Notes under the pieces: model-generated
The model's input: the letters and a program-made list of their open reading frames with translations, nothing else
Database searches by the model: none
What the model was told of the DNA's origin: nothing
Shown here: positions 1 to 7,686 of the stretch, one piece after another
Numbering within the stretch: the stretch's first letter is position 1
Layout: every line of letters starts with the position of its first letter
Assembly (NCBI GenBank): GCA_020252645.1
Contig: JADCCN010000004.1
Span: forward strand, 117,049-181,048
Origin: Methylobacterium sp.
GTDB taxonomy: Bacteria; Pseudomonadota; Alphaproteobacteria; Rhizobiales; Beijerinckiaceae
Length of the DNA: 64,000 nucleotides
Direction: 5' to 3'
Program-made: the position numbers and the translations under genes

Positions 1-946
1 CCGCCTCCGCCAACTTGTCGGCGATGATGTAACGCTCACCCGGCTTCGGCCCGAAATCGCGCTCGTTGGCCGTTACCTCATAAAGGCCATACGCGATCTT
101 GGACGAGAACGAGATCGCCCGGTTGCCGGGCAGGGTCCAGGGTGTCGTCGTCCAGATCAAGATTGACGTTCCAGTGCTGGCCAATGCACCCAGCATGGCG
201 CCGAAGGACTCAACTCCCATTTCCGAGGAATGAGCCTGTGCTATTGGAGATAAACGTCTCACCGGAAACTTCACCCAGACCATATCACTCGTATGGTCGT
301 GATACTCGATCTCGGCTTCGGCGAGCGCGGTTCTCTCCACCACGCTCCACATCACGGGCTTGGAGCCGCGATAGAGCAGCCCGTTGTCCTTGAACTTCAT
401 GATCTCGCGGGCGATCTGCGCTTCGGCATGGAAGGCCATGGTCGAATAGGGCCTGTCCCAGTCGCCGGTGACGCCCAGCCGCTTGAATTCCTCGCGCTGA
501 ACATTCAACCAATGCGTGGCATAGGCCCGGCATTCGGCGCGGAAGGCATTGATCGCCGCGCCCGAATTCAGCTCCGGCTTCGCCTTGCCTTTGGCGCGAT
601 ATTCCTCCTCGATCTTCCATTCGATCGGCAGGCCGTGGCAATCCCAGCCCGGAACATAGTTGGAATCGAAGCCCAGCATGCTCTGCGAACGCGTGACCAA
701 ATCCTTGAGGATCTTGTTCAGCGCATGCCCGATATGGATGTTGCCGTTGGCGTAGGGCGGGCCATCATGCAGCACGAATTTCGGCTTGCCGGCGGAAGCC
801 TTGCGGATGCGCGCGTAAAGGTCGATCTCCGCCCAGCGCTTCAGGATTTCGGGCTCCTTCTGCGGCAGGCCCGCACGCATGGGGAAGGGCGTTTCAGGCA
901 GGAAGAGGGTCTGGGAGTAATCGAACGGGGCGTTCTCGGCGCTCAT
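1..946 (-). CDS. ileS: Isoleucyl-tRNA synthetase, N-terminal part (runs off the left edge)
   Basis: This gene charges tRNA-Ile with isoleucine in the cytoplasm. The open frame starts at ATG 946 and stays open to base 1, so about 315 N-terminal residues are visible. The class I HIGH motif reads HIGH at residues 71-74 within a GNIHIGHA context, and the start of the CP1 editing domain is visible through the [13 protein letters not shown] motif near residue 265. The catalytic KMSKS region lies outside the window. Residues about 230-260 form an extra stretch just before WTTTPW, with codons (AGA, TTA, ATA, CCA, TCT, ACT) unlike the rest of the gene. It lies downstream of ribF on the same strand, a common ribF-ileS arrangement, with a gap of about 180 bases. 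Confidence 0.95.
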   Translation of the reverse strand, partial: MSAENAPFDYSQTLFLPETPFPMRAGLPQKEPEILKRWAEIDLYARIRKASAGKPKFVLHDGPPYANGNIHIGHALNKILKDLVTRSQSMLGFDSNYVPGWDCHGLPIEWKIEEEYRAKGKAKPELNSGAAINAFRAECRAYATHWLNVQREEFKRLGVTGDWDRPYSTMAFHAEAQIAREIMKFKDNGLLYRGSKPVMWSVVERTALAEAEIEYHDHTSDMVWVKFPVRRLSPIAQAHSSEMGVESFGAMLGALASTGTSILIWTTTPWTLPGNRAISFSSKIAYGLYEVTANERDFGPKPGERYIIADKLAEA

Positions 947-1126
947 GATGGGCGGCTCACGACAGGGCTGGAAGGAACAAGCGGGCGGGCGCGAAATCGA
1001 CGGATGAGCAGACCGGCCGCACCTCGCGCTTCAGCGCGGGGCGACCGGGGTCGTAATTCGCGTGCGTGACCAGACGGCGCTTGTCATGCCACGGGCTATA
1101 GCAAGCCGTCGCGGCCAGGCAAAGCA

Positions 1127-2089
1127 CTATTGCTGCGAGAGAATCCGCCGCGCTTCGGCCTGGTCGGCATCCATCTGGCGGATCAGTGCCTCCAGGCTGT
1201 CAAAGCGCTCCTCGCCGCGCAGGAAGGCCTCGAAGGACACCGTCACCCGCTTGCCGTAGAGATCACCCGAAAAGTCGATCACGAAGACTTCCAGCAGCGG
1301 CGCGCCATTATCGAACATCGGGCGGCGGCCGAAACTCGCGACGCCGGCGCGCGGTTCGCCGTCGATCTCGATCCCTACGGCATAGATGCCATGACGCAGG
1401 CCATTCCCGCGATCAAGGGCGATATTCGCGGTGGGATAGCCGAGTTCCCGGCCCCGCTTCGCCCCGTGAATGACCTCACCGGAAACTGCATAGGCATAGC
1501 CGAGCATGCGATTGGCCGTTGCGACATCCCCTTCGGACAAGGCCTGCCGGATGGCGCTGGAGGAGACAATCGCGCCCGTCTCGTCGCGGAAAGGCTCCAC
1601 AAAATGCACGGCAAAGCCATGGCGCCGGCCGGCTTTCGCCAGGAATTCCGGCGTGCCCTGCCTTCCCCTGCCGAAGTGGAAATCATGCCCCACCACCACG
1701 CCAGCCGCACCCAGGCGCTCAACGACAAGATGCTGAACAAAATCTTCCGCGCTGGTGCCGGCGAGCGTGGCATCGAATTTCAGCAGGGCAAGCACCTCAA
1801 ATCCGATGGAGGCGAGCCTTTTCGGCCGCTCTTCCGGCGAATTCAGCCGGAAAAACAGGCGATCGGGCTGGAAGAAGGTGCGGGGATGGGGCTCGAAGCT
1901 CAGCGCCGTCACGGGGCCGGCCTGCCGCAGGCCGGCGGCCATTCTGCGTGCCGCCTCCGCAACCGCCTCATGCCCGCGATGGGCGCCATCGAAATTGCCG
2001 ATGGCGAGAACCGGCCGCACAAGCGGAGCGCGATCTTTCCCAAGAAAAATCAGATTGATCGCCAGGGATCCGCTGGAAGGCTCGATCAT
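1127..2089 (-). CDS. ribF: Bifunctional riboflavin kinase / FMN adenylyltransferase
   Basis: The enzyme phosphorylates riboflavin to FMN and adenylates FMN to FAD. The predicted 320-residue protein matches the usual family length. The N-terminal nucleotidyltransferase motif GNFDGAHRGH is at 31-40 and VSSSAIR at 175-181. The C-terminal flavokinase motif GRELGYPTAN is at 213-222. The frame is open further upstream, to about base 2260, but that extension has no family similarity, so I chose ATG 2089. No strong Shine-Dalgarno is visible and a slightly earlier start is possible. It precedes ileS on the same strand and faces away from the response regulator. Confidence 0.93.
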   Translation of the reverse strand: MIEPSSGSLAINLIFLGKDRAPLVRPVLAIGNFDGAHRGHEAVAEAARRMAAGLRQAGPVTALSFEPHPRTFFQPDRLFFRLNSPEERPKRLASIGFEVLALLKFDATLAGTSAEDFVQHLVVERLGAAGVVVGHDFHFGRGRQGTPEFLAKAGRRHGFAVHFVEPFRDETGAIVSSSAIRQALSEGDVATANRMLGYAYAVSGEVIHGAKRGRELGYPTANIALDRGNGLRHGIYAVGIEIDGEPRAGVASFGRRPMFDNGAPLLEVFVIDFSGDLYGKRVTVSFEAFLRGEERFDSLEALIRQMDADQAEARRILSQQ

Positions 2090-2301
2090 TTTGGTCCGGT
2101 CGGGCAGGCAGGGGTGAACGATGGATGCCGAAAGCATCACGAAATTGGTTCGCAGTTGAACCGCATTAACATAATCGCAAGAGGCCGCGACATAGTGTTC
2201 GTTCCGGTGGGTTCTCAACTCCAGGTTCAAAGGACAGGAGAAGCCTCTGCTGCGCGGCACCGGTAGGGCTTCGGAGCGGATCGCCTCAGGTGGAGTAAAA
2301 C

Positions 2302-2688
2302 ATGGCTTTCGATGCAGGCACGTCCATTCTCGTTGTGGATGATTATCAGACGATGGTCCGGATCATCCGGAATCTTCTGAAGCAACTCGGTTTCGAGAAT
2401 GTCGACGAGGCGTCCGATGGTTCCGAAGCGCTCGCGAAGATGCGCGAGAAACGCTACGGCCTTATCATTTCGGATTGGAACATGCAGCCGATGACGGGCT
2501 ACGAACTGCTCAAACAGGTGCGTGCCGACCGCGATCTGCACTCGACGCCGTTCATCATGGTCACGGCTGAATCCAAGACGGAAAACGTGATCGCCGCCAA
2601 GCGGGCCGGCGTGAACAACTACATCGTGAAGCCGTTTAACGCCCAGACGCTGAAGGCCAAGATCGACGCGGTCGCCGCCTCGACCTGA
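2302..2688 (+). CDS. CheY-like single-domain response regulator
   Basis: This is a 128-residue stand-alone receiver domain without an output domain. The acidic pocket D13-D14, the phosphoacceptor D58 (in ISDWN), T88 and K110 are all in their expected places, so it should be phosphorylatable. A good ribosome site (GGTGGAG) precedes ATG 2302. The sequence resembles chemotaxis CheY proteins of alphaproteobacteria, but no cheA, cheW or flagellar gene is nearby. Motor control is therefore inference, and a role as a phosphate shuttle or in another two-component system is equally open. Confidence 0.88.
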   Translation: MAFDAGTSILVVDDYQTMVRIIRNLLKQLGFENVDEASDGSEALAKMREKRYGLIISDWNMQPMTGYELLKQVRADRDLHSTPFIMVTAESKTENVIAAKRAGVNNYIVKPFNAQTLKAKIDAVAAST

Positions 2689-2710
2689 TTTCCCCTGAGG
2701 TCCTGCGAGT

Positions 2711-3580
2711 TCAATCGACGAGGCTGACCATGCAATAGGTCGGCCTTTGTCGCGTGTTGGTGGCGAGCTTTTCCAGCCGGTCCAGGTCGTAGTTGCCGCC
2801 GCTCAGCCCGATTTGATGGCCATGGATGCCCGCGAGCGTCATGATCACGTCATGTCCTTCGGCATTGGCGCCGGCGATATCGGTGCGGAACGCATCTCCG
2901 ATGCACAGCACCCGGTTCAGCGCGAGCGGCCGGCCCAAGGCCATCTCCAGCGCCTGGCGTGCGCGTTCATAGACCATCGGCTTCGGCTTCCCGACCCAGA
3001 TCACGGCCCCCCCCATCTTCTCGTAGAGGTCCGCTATCGCGCCCGCGCAAGGGATCAACCGATCGCCCCGCTCGACAACGAGATCGGGGTTGGCGCAATA
3101 GAGCCGAAGCCCGGTGGCGCGCGCCGCTTCCAGCATGGGACGATATTGTTCCGGCGTGTCGGTCTCGTCATCGAAAAGGCCTGTGCAGAGCATCAGCTCG
3201 GCTGCCTCCAGCGGGACGGGCCGCGCTTCCAGGCCTTCGAACAAACCGGAATCACGCGCCGGCCCGATATGGTAGAAGGCCTTGGCGCCCTCGCTTTCCA
3301 GCAACTCGCGCGTCACACCACCGGAGGAGACGAGCGCGTCATAGCAGGGCTCGACGACGCCAAGATCGCGCAACTGATCCGCCACCAGATGCGGCAGGCG
3401 CGGGGAGTTCGTCAGCAATGCGACCGGCTTGCCGGCCCGGCGCGCGCCGGCCAGTGCCTGCTGCGCCCCTGGCGTGGCCATGACGCCATTATGGAGCACC
3501 CCCCAGACATCGGAAATGATCGCGTCATAGCGATCGATGACATCGGAGAGGCGCGCGATGGGCTGAATGCGGGCAGACAT
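2711..3580 (-). CDS. HAD superfamily IIA hydrolase (TIGR01459-like)
   Basis: This predicted 289-residue phosphatase belongs to the HAD class IIA group (NagD/pyridoxal-phosphatase-like). Motif I is ISDVWGVLHNG with nucleophile D24. Motif II is LLTNSPR. The conserved GKPKPMVYERA lysine and the GDAFRTDIAGAN acidic motif complete the active site. The sequence DVWGVLHNG is characteristic of the TIGR01459 subgroup common in Rhizobiales, whose substrate is unknown. I chose ATG 3580; the frame remains open upstream, but that part crosses the 16-base tandem repeat at 3625-3688 and looks non-coding. Confidence 0.87.
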   Translation of the reverse strand: MSARIQPIARLSDVIDRYDAIISDVWGVLHNGVMATPGAQQALAGARRAGKPVALLTNSPRLPHLVADQLRDLGVVEPCYDALVSSGGVTRELLESEGAKAFYHIGPARDSGLFEGLEARPVPLEAAELMLCTGLFDDETDTPEQYRPMLEAARATGLRLYCANPDLVVERGDRLIPCAGAIADLYEKMGGAVIWVGKPKPMVYERARQALEMALGRPLALNRVLCIGDAFRTDIAGANAEGHDVIMTLAGIHGHQIGLSGGNYDLDRLEKLATNTRQRPTYCMVSLVD

Positions 3581-3624
3581 CGGGACAGCGGAACCTTCAG
3601 GGCAGGAGACGGAGCAGCCCGCTC

Positions 3625-3688
3625 GCCAAGTGACCCGCTCGCGAGGTGACCCGATCGCGAGGTGACCCGCTCGCGAGGTGACCCGCTC
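3625..3688. repeat. Four tandem copies of a 16-base unit
   Basis: The unit GCGAGGTGACCCGCTC is repeated four times head to tail (3625-3640, 3641-3656, 3657-3672, 3673-3688). Copies 3 and 4 are identical; copy 1 differs at three positions and copy 2 at one. It lies between the start of the HAD phosphatase gene and the end of the EAL-domain gene, just upstream of the phosphatase ribosome site. It is a candidate variable-number tandem repeat. Confidence 0.9.
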
Positions 3689-3731
3689 GCTGACGGCTCG
3701 TTTTCCCGGAAACAACCCCCGGGAGCGAATC

Positions 3732-5186
3732 TCAGGCGCGGCGCGCAAGTTCACGCAGGCCGCGACGCTCGGCCCTCGACGGGGTCTCGCCCGCTCTCAG
3801 ACGCGATTCCTGCGGCAGCGGCGCGGAATCACCGTCATCCAGCGCTTCAGGACGAACCGCCTGCGGCGGCGCGAAAATGTGACCCTGGGCATAGGCGATG
3901 TTGAAATCGATGAGTTCGGCGACGGCCGCCTCTTCGTTTACGCCCTCGATGAGAAGCGAAATCTGGCGACGAGCGAGAAGAGCGGCAAAATCCGCCGCAG
4001 CCACGTCGAGGACCTGTTCCTCGCTCTGGCTCGCCGCGAGTAGCCGGTTTGCATCCATGCGCATCCAGCGGACATTCGACTGCTGCAGCCGCGGCAGTTC
4101 GAAGTTGTAATCCGTCACTTCGCGCACCATGAAGCGGAAGCCCATCTCGGAAAGCTGGTGCAGCGCCTCGTTCTCCACCGCAATCGCCTTCTTGAAAAAG
4201 CGTTGAGGCAGCGAAAGCACGATGCGGCGCGGCGCGTTCGGCGCGTCGGCGACCAGCGCGCGCAATTCATCGAAAGCCGGCTCGCTGAGAAGATAGCGCT
4301 GCGAGATATCCGCAACGAGGGTCACGTCACGCTGGCGCTGCTGGAACATCCGGGCCAGGCGCATGGCCTGAACCATGAGCTTGCGATCAAAAGCCAGCTG
4401 GTGGCCGACATGCTCGACAGCCGTGCGGATCTCGCTCGTGGAGATTCGAGGGTCGCAGCCGTCCGGGCGCAGGCTGACCTCATAGGCCCGGGTCTTGCGC
4501 TGCGGCAGGCTGACGATGCGCTGGAGATAGAGTTCGAAACGGTCTGCCGCGATAGCGGCTGCAACAAATTGTCGCACCGCGCGCGGCGGCTCCCCGGAGG
4601 TCGCCAGGTCCGGAACGCCCGGAATCTCGCGCAGGCCGGCCGCGGAAGCACGCGCCGCCGGCTCGACCATTTCATCACGCCGGCTGTTGCGAGAGGCCGG
4701 CACAGAGACACCCGAAGCGGAGGCACCCGAAGCGGAGGCCGGCGTCGACCAGGCCGAAGCCCCGGGGCGCGGCGTGGTTCCGTCGCGGCGAAGGGCGGAA
4801 AGCTCGCCTTCCACCTGTTCGGTCCGGCGATCGAGTTCGGCCATTTCGTCGGCGATGTCGCACACGATCTCGCTGAGAGCGGCCCATTCCGCCGAGCGAT
4901 CGGGCGCGGCTGCAGTCTCATGCTGCACGACCGCATCGCGCATCTCACGCGTCATGCGGGCGAGCATCGCGGCCTGCTGCCGGGTGGTTTCGAGGTGATC
5001 GCGCAGCAGCGCGAGCTCCTCCTGCATGAATGTGCCGCTGAAGCGCAGCGAGAAGGCGCATGCCACCACCGCCACGGCGAGCAGCGCCACCATGAGCACC
5101 AGCAGATCGTACCGCTGTGCGACAAACGTCAGACCCGCGGCCAGAACCGCGACTGTCATGACCTTCAGGAGAGATCGAAATTCCAT
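3732..5186 (-). CDS. Membrane-anchored degenerate EAL-domain protein
   Basis: The 484-residue protein has two N-terminal transmembrane helices (about 7-23 and 27-46), a charged coiled-coil-like stretch (about 52-130), a low-complexity Ala/Ser linker and a C-terminal EAL-type domain (about 200-445). The signature EAL/EVLLR is replaced by EVSLR. The usual DDFGTG loop that holds catalytic aspartates is replaced by REVTDYN. AEGVET is replaced by IEGVN. Cyclic-di-GMP hydrolysis is therefore unlikely, and a binding or scaffolding role is the better inference. ATG 5186 starts directly before the first membrane helix. A 15-base tandem duplication lies in the linker. Confidence 0.82.
   Translation of the reverse strand: MEFRSLLKVMTVAVLAAGLTFVAQRYDLLVLMVALLAVAVVACAFSLRFSGTFMQEELALLRDHLETTRQQAAMLARMTREMRDAVVQHETAAAPDRSAEWAALSEIVCDIADEMAELDRRTEQVEGELSALRRDGTTPRPGASAWSTPASASGASASGVSVPASRNSRRDEMVEPAARASAAGLREIPGVPDLATSGEPPRAVRQFVAAAIAADRFELYLQRIVSLPQRKTRAYEVSLRPDGCDPRISTSEIRTAVEHVGHQLAFDRKLMVQAMRLARMFQQRQRDVTLVADISQRYLLSEPAFDELRALVADAPNAPRRIVLSLPQRFFKKAIAVENEALHQLSEMGFRFMVREVTDYNFELPRLQQSNVRWMRMDANRLLAASQSEEQVLDVAAADFAALLARRQISLLIEGVNEEAAVAELIDFNIAYAQGHIFAPPQAVRPEALDDGDSAPLPQESRLRAGETPSRAERRGLRELARRA
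4710..4739. repeat. 15-base perfect tandem duplication inside the EAL-domain gene
   Basis: The unit ACCCGAAGCGGAGGC occurs twice without a gap (4710-4724 and 4725-4739). Because 15 is a multiple of three, it adds five residues (a repeated Ala/Ser/Gly unit) to the linker without shifting the frame. Confidence 0.9.
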
Positions 5187-5380
5187 CGGAGAGCGCGCGC
5201 CCCAGCACAGCGAATCACTTGTTATGAACCTATTGATTCGCAACGGCGCTGGCGAGTGCCCAATCGGCAAACGGGCTGTGGAAAGTGCGCCCGGCGCAAA
5301 AAATTTTCTCGGATCGCTCTTTTGGAACAGCGATGGCTCGCGATACGAAAAGGGATCGTCCTGCCGTGGGGATCTTGATC

Positions 5381-5857
5381 ATGCCGAGAGCCATCAATCC
5401 GCGCGGCATCGCGCCTCCGGGGTCGCGCTATGCGCATGGCGTGGTGCATTCGGCCCGCGCCCGCCGGCTGGTGATCTCCGGGCAGGTCGGCCAGCGGCTC
5501 GACGGCTCCGTGCCGGATGATCTGGCCGAGCAGATGGAGGCCGCGTGGGACAACCTCACCGCGATTCTTGCCGAAGCCGGAATGAGCATCACGGATCTCG
5601 TGAAGATCAGCGCCTTCGCCACGGTTCCGGGCTCTGTGGCGATGTATCGCACCATCCGTGACCGGCGGCTGGGCGGGCATCTCTGCGCGGCGACCTACCT
5701 CGAGGTGGCCGGCCTCGCAACGCCCCGTTTCCTGTTTGAAATCGAGGCGGAAGCGGTTTGCGAGGAGCCTGACCAGGCCTTTCTCGAGCTTCCGCAATCG
5801 GACGAGGAATTCGCGCTGCCGCCGGCGCTTCAGCCCGGCGCCCGGGCCGATCGGTGA
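5381..5857 (+). CDS. Rid (YjgF/YER057c/UK114) family protein
   Basis: This 158-residue protein has the Rid fold signature, including GVVHSARARRLVISGQV near residues 18-35 and the closing TPRFLFEIEAEAV. RidA proteins deaminate reactive enamine/imine intermediates of amino-acid metabolism. The arginine that normally sits just before VEIE in true RidA is not in that position here, so it may belong to another Rid subgroup without imine deaminase activity. I chose ATG 5381, preceded by GTGGGGAT. Two earlier in-frame starts exist (5285, 5333), but the added sequence has no family similarity. Confidence 0.85.
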   Translation: MPRAINPRGIAPPGSRYAHGVVHSARARRLVISGQVGQRLDGSVPDDLAEQMEAAWDNLTAILAEAGMSITDLVKISAFATVPGSVAMYRTIRDRRLGGHLCAATYLEVAGLATPRFLFEIEAEAVCEEPDQAFLELPQSDEEFALPPALQPGARADR

Positions 5858-5985
5858 TTTCCACGCCATAAGGCACCCAGCCCCGCGAGAAATTGCAGCA
5901 TCTTGGCCCTCAAGCGGGGTTGTTTCGCGCGCGCGTCGGCGTATCCTTCCCGTGTCATCAAGCCTGACGGGGGAGAAAAAAGTTC

Positions 5986-7341
5986 ATGTCGAAATCCAGC
6001 GCCGCGACGCCGATCACCACCTTCTCCCAGCCGAACGACCTTGAGGCGTTCTGGATGCCCTTCACCGCCGAGCGCGCGTTCAAGAAAAACCCGCGTATCG
6101 TCTCCCGCTCGAAGGACATGCATTATTTCACCTATGACGGCCGCGCGATCCTGGATACGACCGCAGGCCTCTGGTGCTGCAATGCCGGCCATAACCGCGA
6201 TCCCATCGTCGAGGCCATCAAGGCGCAGGCCGAAACGCTCGATTACTCCCCGCCCTTCCAGTTCGCGCATCCCCTCGGTTTCCAGCTGGCCTCGCGCATC
6301 GCGCAGATGGCGCCGGGCGATCTCGATCACGTCTTCTTTGTCAATTCCGGCTCGGAGGCGGTCGATACCGCGCTGAAAATGGCCATCGGCTATTTCCAGG
6401 CGAAGGGCGAGGGCAATCGCTGCCGCCTGATCGGCCGCGAGCGCGGCTATCACGGCATCGGCTTCGGCGGCATCTCGGTCGGCGGCATGGTGGCGAACCG
6501 CAAGGCTTTCGCGACCCAGCTCCTGCCGCATGTCGACCACCTGCCGCATACCTATAATCGCGCCGAGCAGGCCTTCACCAAGGGCGAGCCGGAATGGGGC
6601 GCGCATCTCGCGGATGATCTCGAGCGCATCGTCGCCCTGCATGATGCCTCGACCATCGCCGCCGTGATCGTGGAGCCGATGGCGGGTTCGACCGGCGTTC
6701 TCCCCACGCCGAAGGGCTATTTGAAGCGCCTGCGCGACATCTGCGACAAATACGGCATCCTGCTCATCTTCGACGAGGTGATCTGCGGCTTCGGTCGTCT
6801 TGGCACCTCCTTCGCGGCCGAGCGCTATGGTGTCACGCCGGATCTCATCACCTTTGCGAAGGGCATCACCTCCGGCACGGTGCCGATGGGCGGCGTGATC
6901 GCGAGGAAGCATATCCATGATGCCTACATGAAGGGCCCGGAGCATATGGTGGAGTTCTTCCACGGCTACACCTACTCGGCGCATCCGCTGGCCTGCGCGG
7001 CGGCGATGGCGACGCTCGACGTCTATCGCGACGAGGATCTCTTCGAACGCGCCAAGAGGCTCGAGCCCATCTGGGCCGATGCGATCCACGCGCTGAAGGG
7101 CCTGCCGAATGTGCTCGACATTCGCACCGTGGGCCTCACGGCGGCGATCGACCTCGCCTCCATGCCCGATGCCTTCGGCAAGCGCGCCTATACGGCCATG
7201 CATCGCGGCTTCGAGGATTACGGCTTCATGGTGCGCAACACCGGCGAGACGCTGGCGCTCACCCCGCCGCTCGTCATCTCCGAAACGCAGATCGACGAGA
7301 CCGTGGACAAGCTCGGCAAGCTCATCCGCGCCGTGGCGTGA
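5986..7341 (+). CDS. Class III PLP aminotransferase, beta-alanine:pyruvate type
   Basis: This 451-residue enzyme belongs to the omega-amino acid:pyruvate transaminases. The PLP motif SGSEA is at 121-125, the ring-nitrogen aspartate D263 is in IFDEV, and the Schiff-base lysine is K292 in TFAKGITSG. The N-terminus LEAFWMPFTAERAFKKNPRI is typical of the beta-alanine or taurine:pyruvate branch, and the exact amino donor cannot be fixed from sequence. A GGGGGAG ribosome site precedes ATG 5986. It follows the Rid-family gene on the same strand, a sensible pairing because transaminases can release reactive imines, but the 128-base gap gives no proof of an operon. Confidence 0.9.
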   Translation: MSKSSAATPITTFSQPNDLEAFWMPFTAERAFKKNPRIVSRSKDMHYFTYDGRAILDTTAGLWCCNAGHNRDPIVEAIKAQAETLDYSPPFQFAHPLGFQLASRIAQMAPGDLDHVFFVNSGSEAVDTALKMAIGYFQAKGEGNRCRLIGRERGYHGIGFGGISVGGMVANRKAFATQLLPHVDHLPHTYNRAEQAFTKGEPEWGAHLADDLERIVALHDASTIAAVIVEPMAGSTGVLPTPKGYLKRLRDICDKYGILLIFDEVICGFGRLGTSFAAERYGVTPDLITFAKGITSGTVPMGGVIARKHIHDAYMKGPEHMVEFFHGYTYSAHPLACAAAMATLDVYRDEDLFERAKRLEPIWADAIHALKGLPNVLDIRTVGLTAAIDLASMPDAFGKRAYTAMHRGFEDYGFMVRNTGETLALTPPLVISETQIDETVDKLGKLIRAVA

Positions 7342-7425
7342 GGTGAGGGCAACCGGCGCTGCAATCGGGGACAAGCTCCGATTGCAGAATTCCCAAGCGC
7401 GGGAATCGCCTCTAGTATACGGTTT

Positions 7426-7653
7426 ATGAATCGCTCCGATTGCCTGCAGCAGGCCTTCAACCGTTTCGGCGTCACCATCAGTGCCGCCGAGGTTGCAGGT
7501 GTCTCCCGGCATGCGCCGCATGAGGCGATCCTGGTGCTGCTCGCCAATCGCGAGATCGCCGCGCGCTTCGATGCCGCGCATGGCCACCCGCCGGAAGAGG
7601 CGGATCTCGAAGCCTTGCTCGAAGTTTACGAGGCGGCCGCGCGGAAGGCGTGA
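7426..7653 (+). CDS. Orphan ORF resembling the cap domain of phosphonoacetaldehyde hydrolase
   Basis: This 75-residue ORF aligns by eye with the cap region of PhnX phosphonatase. The pattern AF..FGVTI...E, then IAARF.AAHG..P.EADLEAL...YE, follows the family's GVEIT..EA and WN..FG..PTEADI..MYE blocks. It starts after the point where the DWAGTTVD nucleophile motif would be, and no HAD core follows it. The position of the PhnX Schiff-base lysine appears to be proline. It is therefore either a domain remnant or a small stand-alone protein, without catalytic activity of its own. It lies 33 bases before hisS on the same strand, and no phn genes are near. Confidence 0.5.
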   Translation: MNRSDCLQQAFNRFGVTISAAEVAGVSRHAPHEAILVLLANREIAARFDAAHGHPPEEADLEALLEVYEAAARKA

Positions 7654-7686
7654 CAAGAACCGCGCACGAGGCTAAAGCCCCGCTGC

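Noticed and set aside
947..1126. Possible tRNA or small RNA between ileS and ribF
   Set aside because: No cloverleaf, no conserved T-loop and no clear terminator; probably only a leader region for ileS.
3625..3688. Possible CRISPR-like array
   Set aside because: The units are directly adjacent without spacers and only 16 bases long, so this is a simple tandem repeat.
5830..7656. A 608-codon antisense open frame opposite the aminotransferase
   Set aside because: No protein-like features; the sense-strand aminotransferase has all active-site residues.
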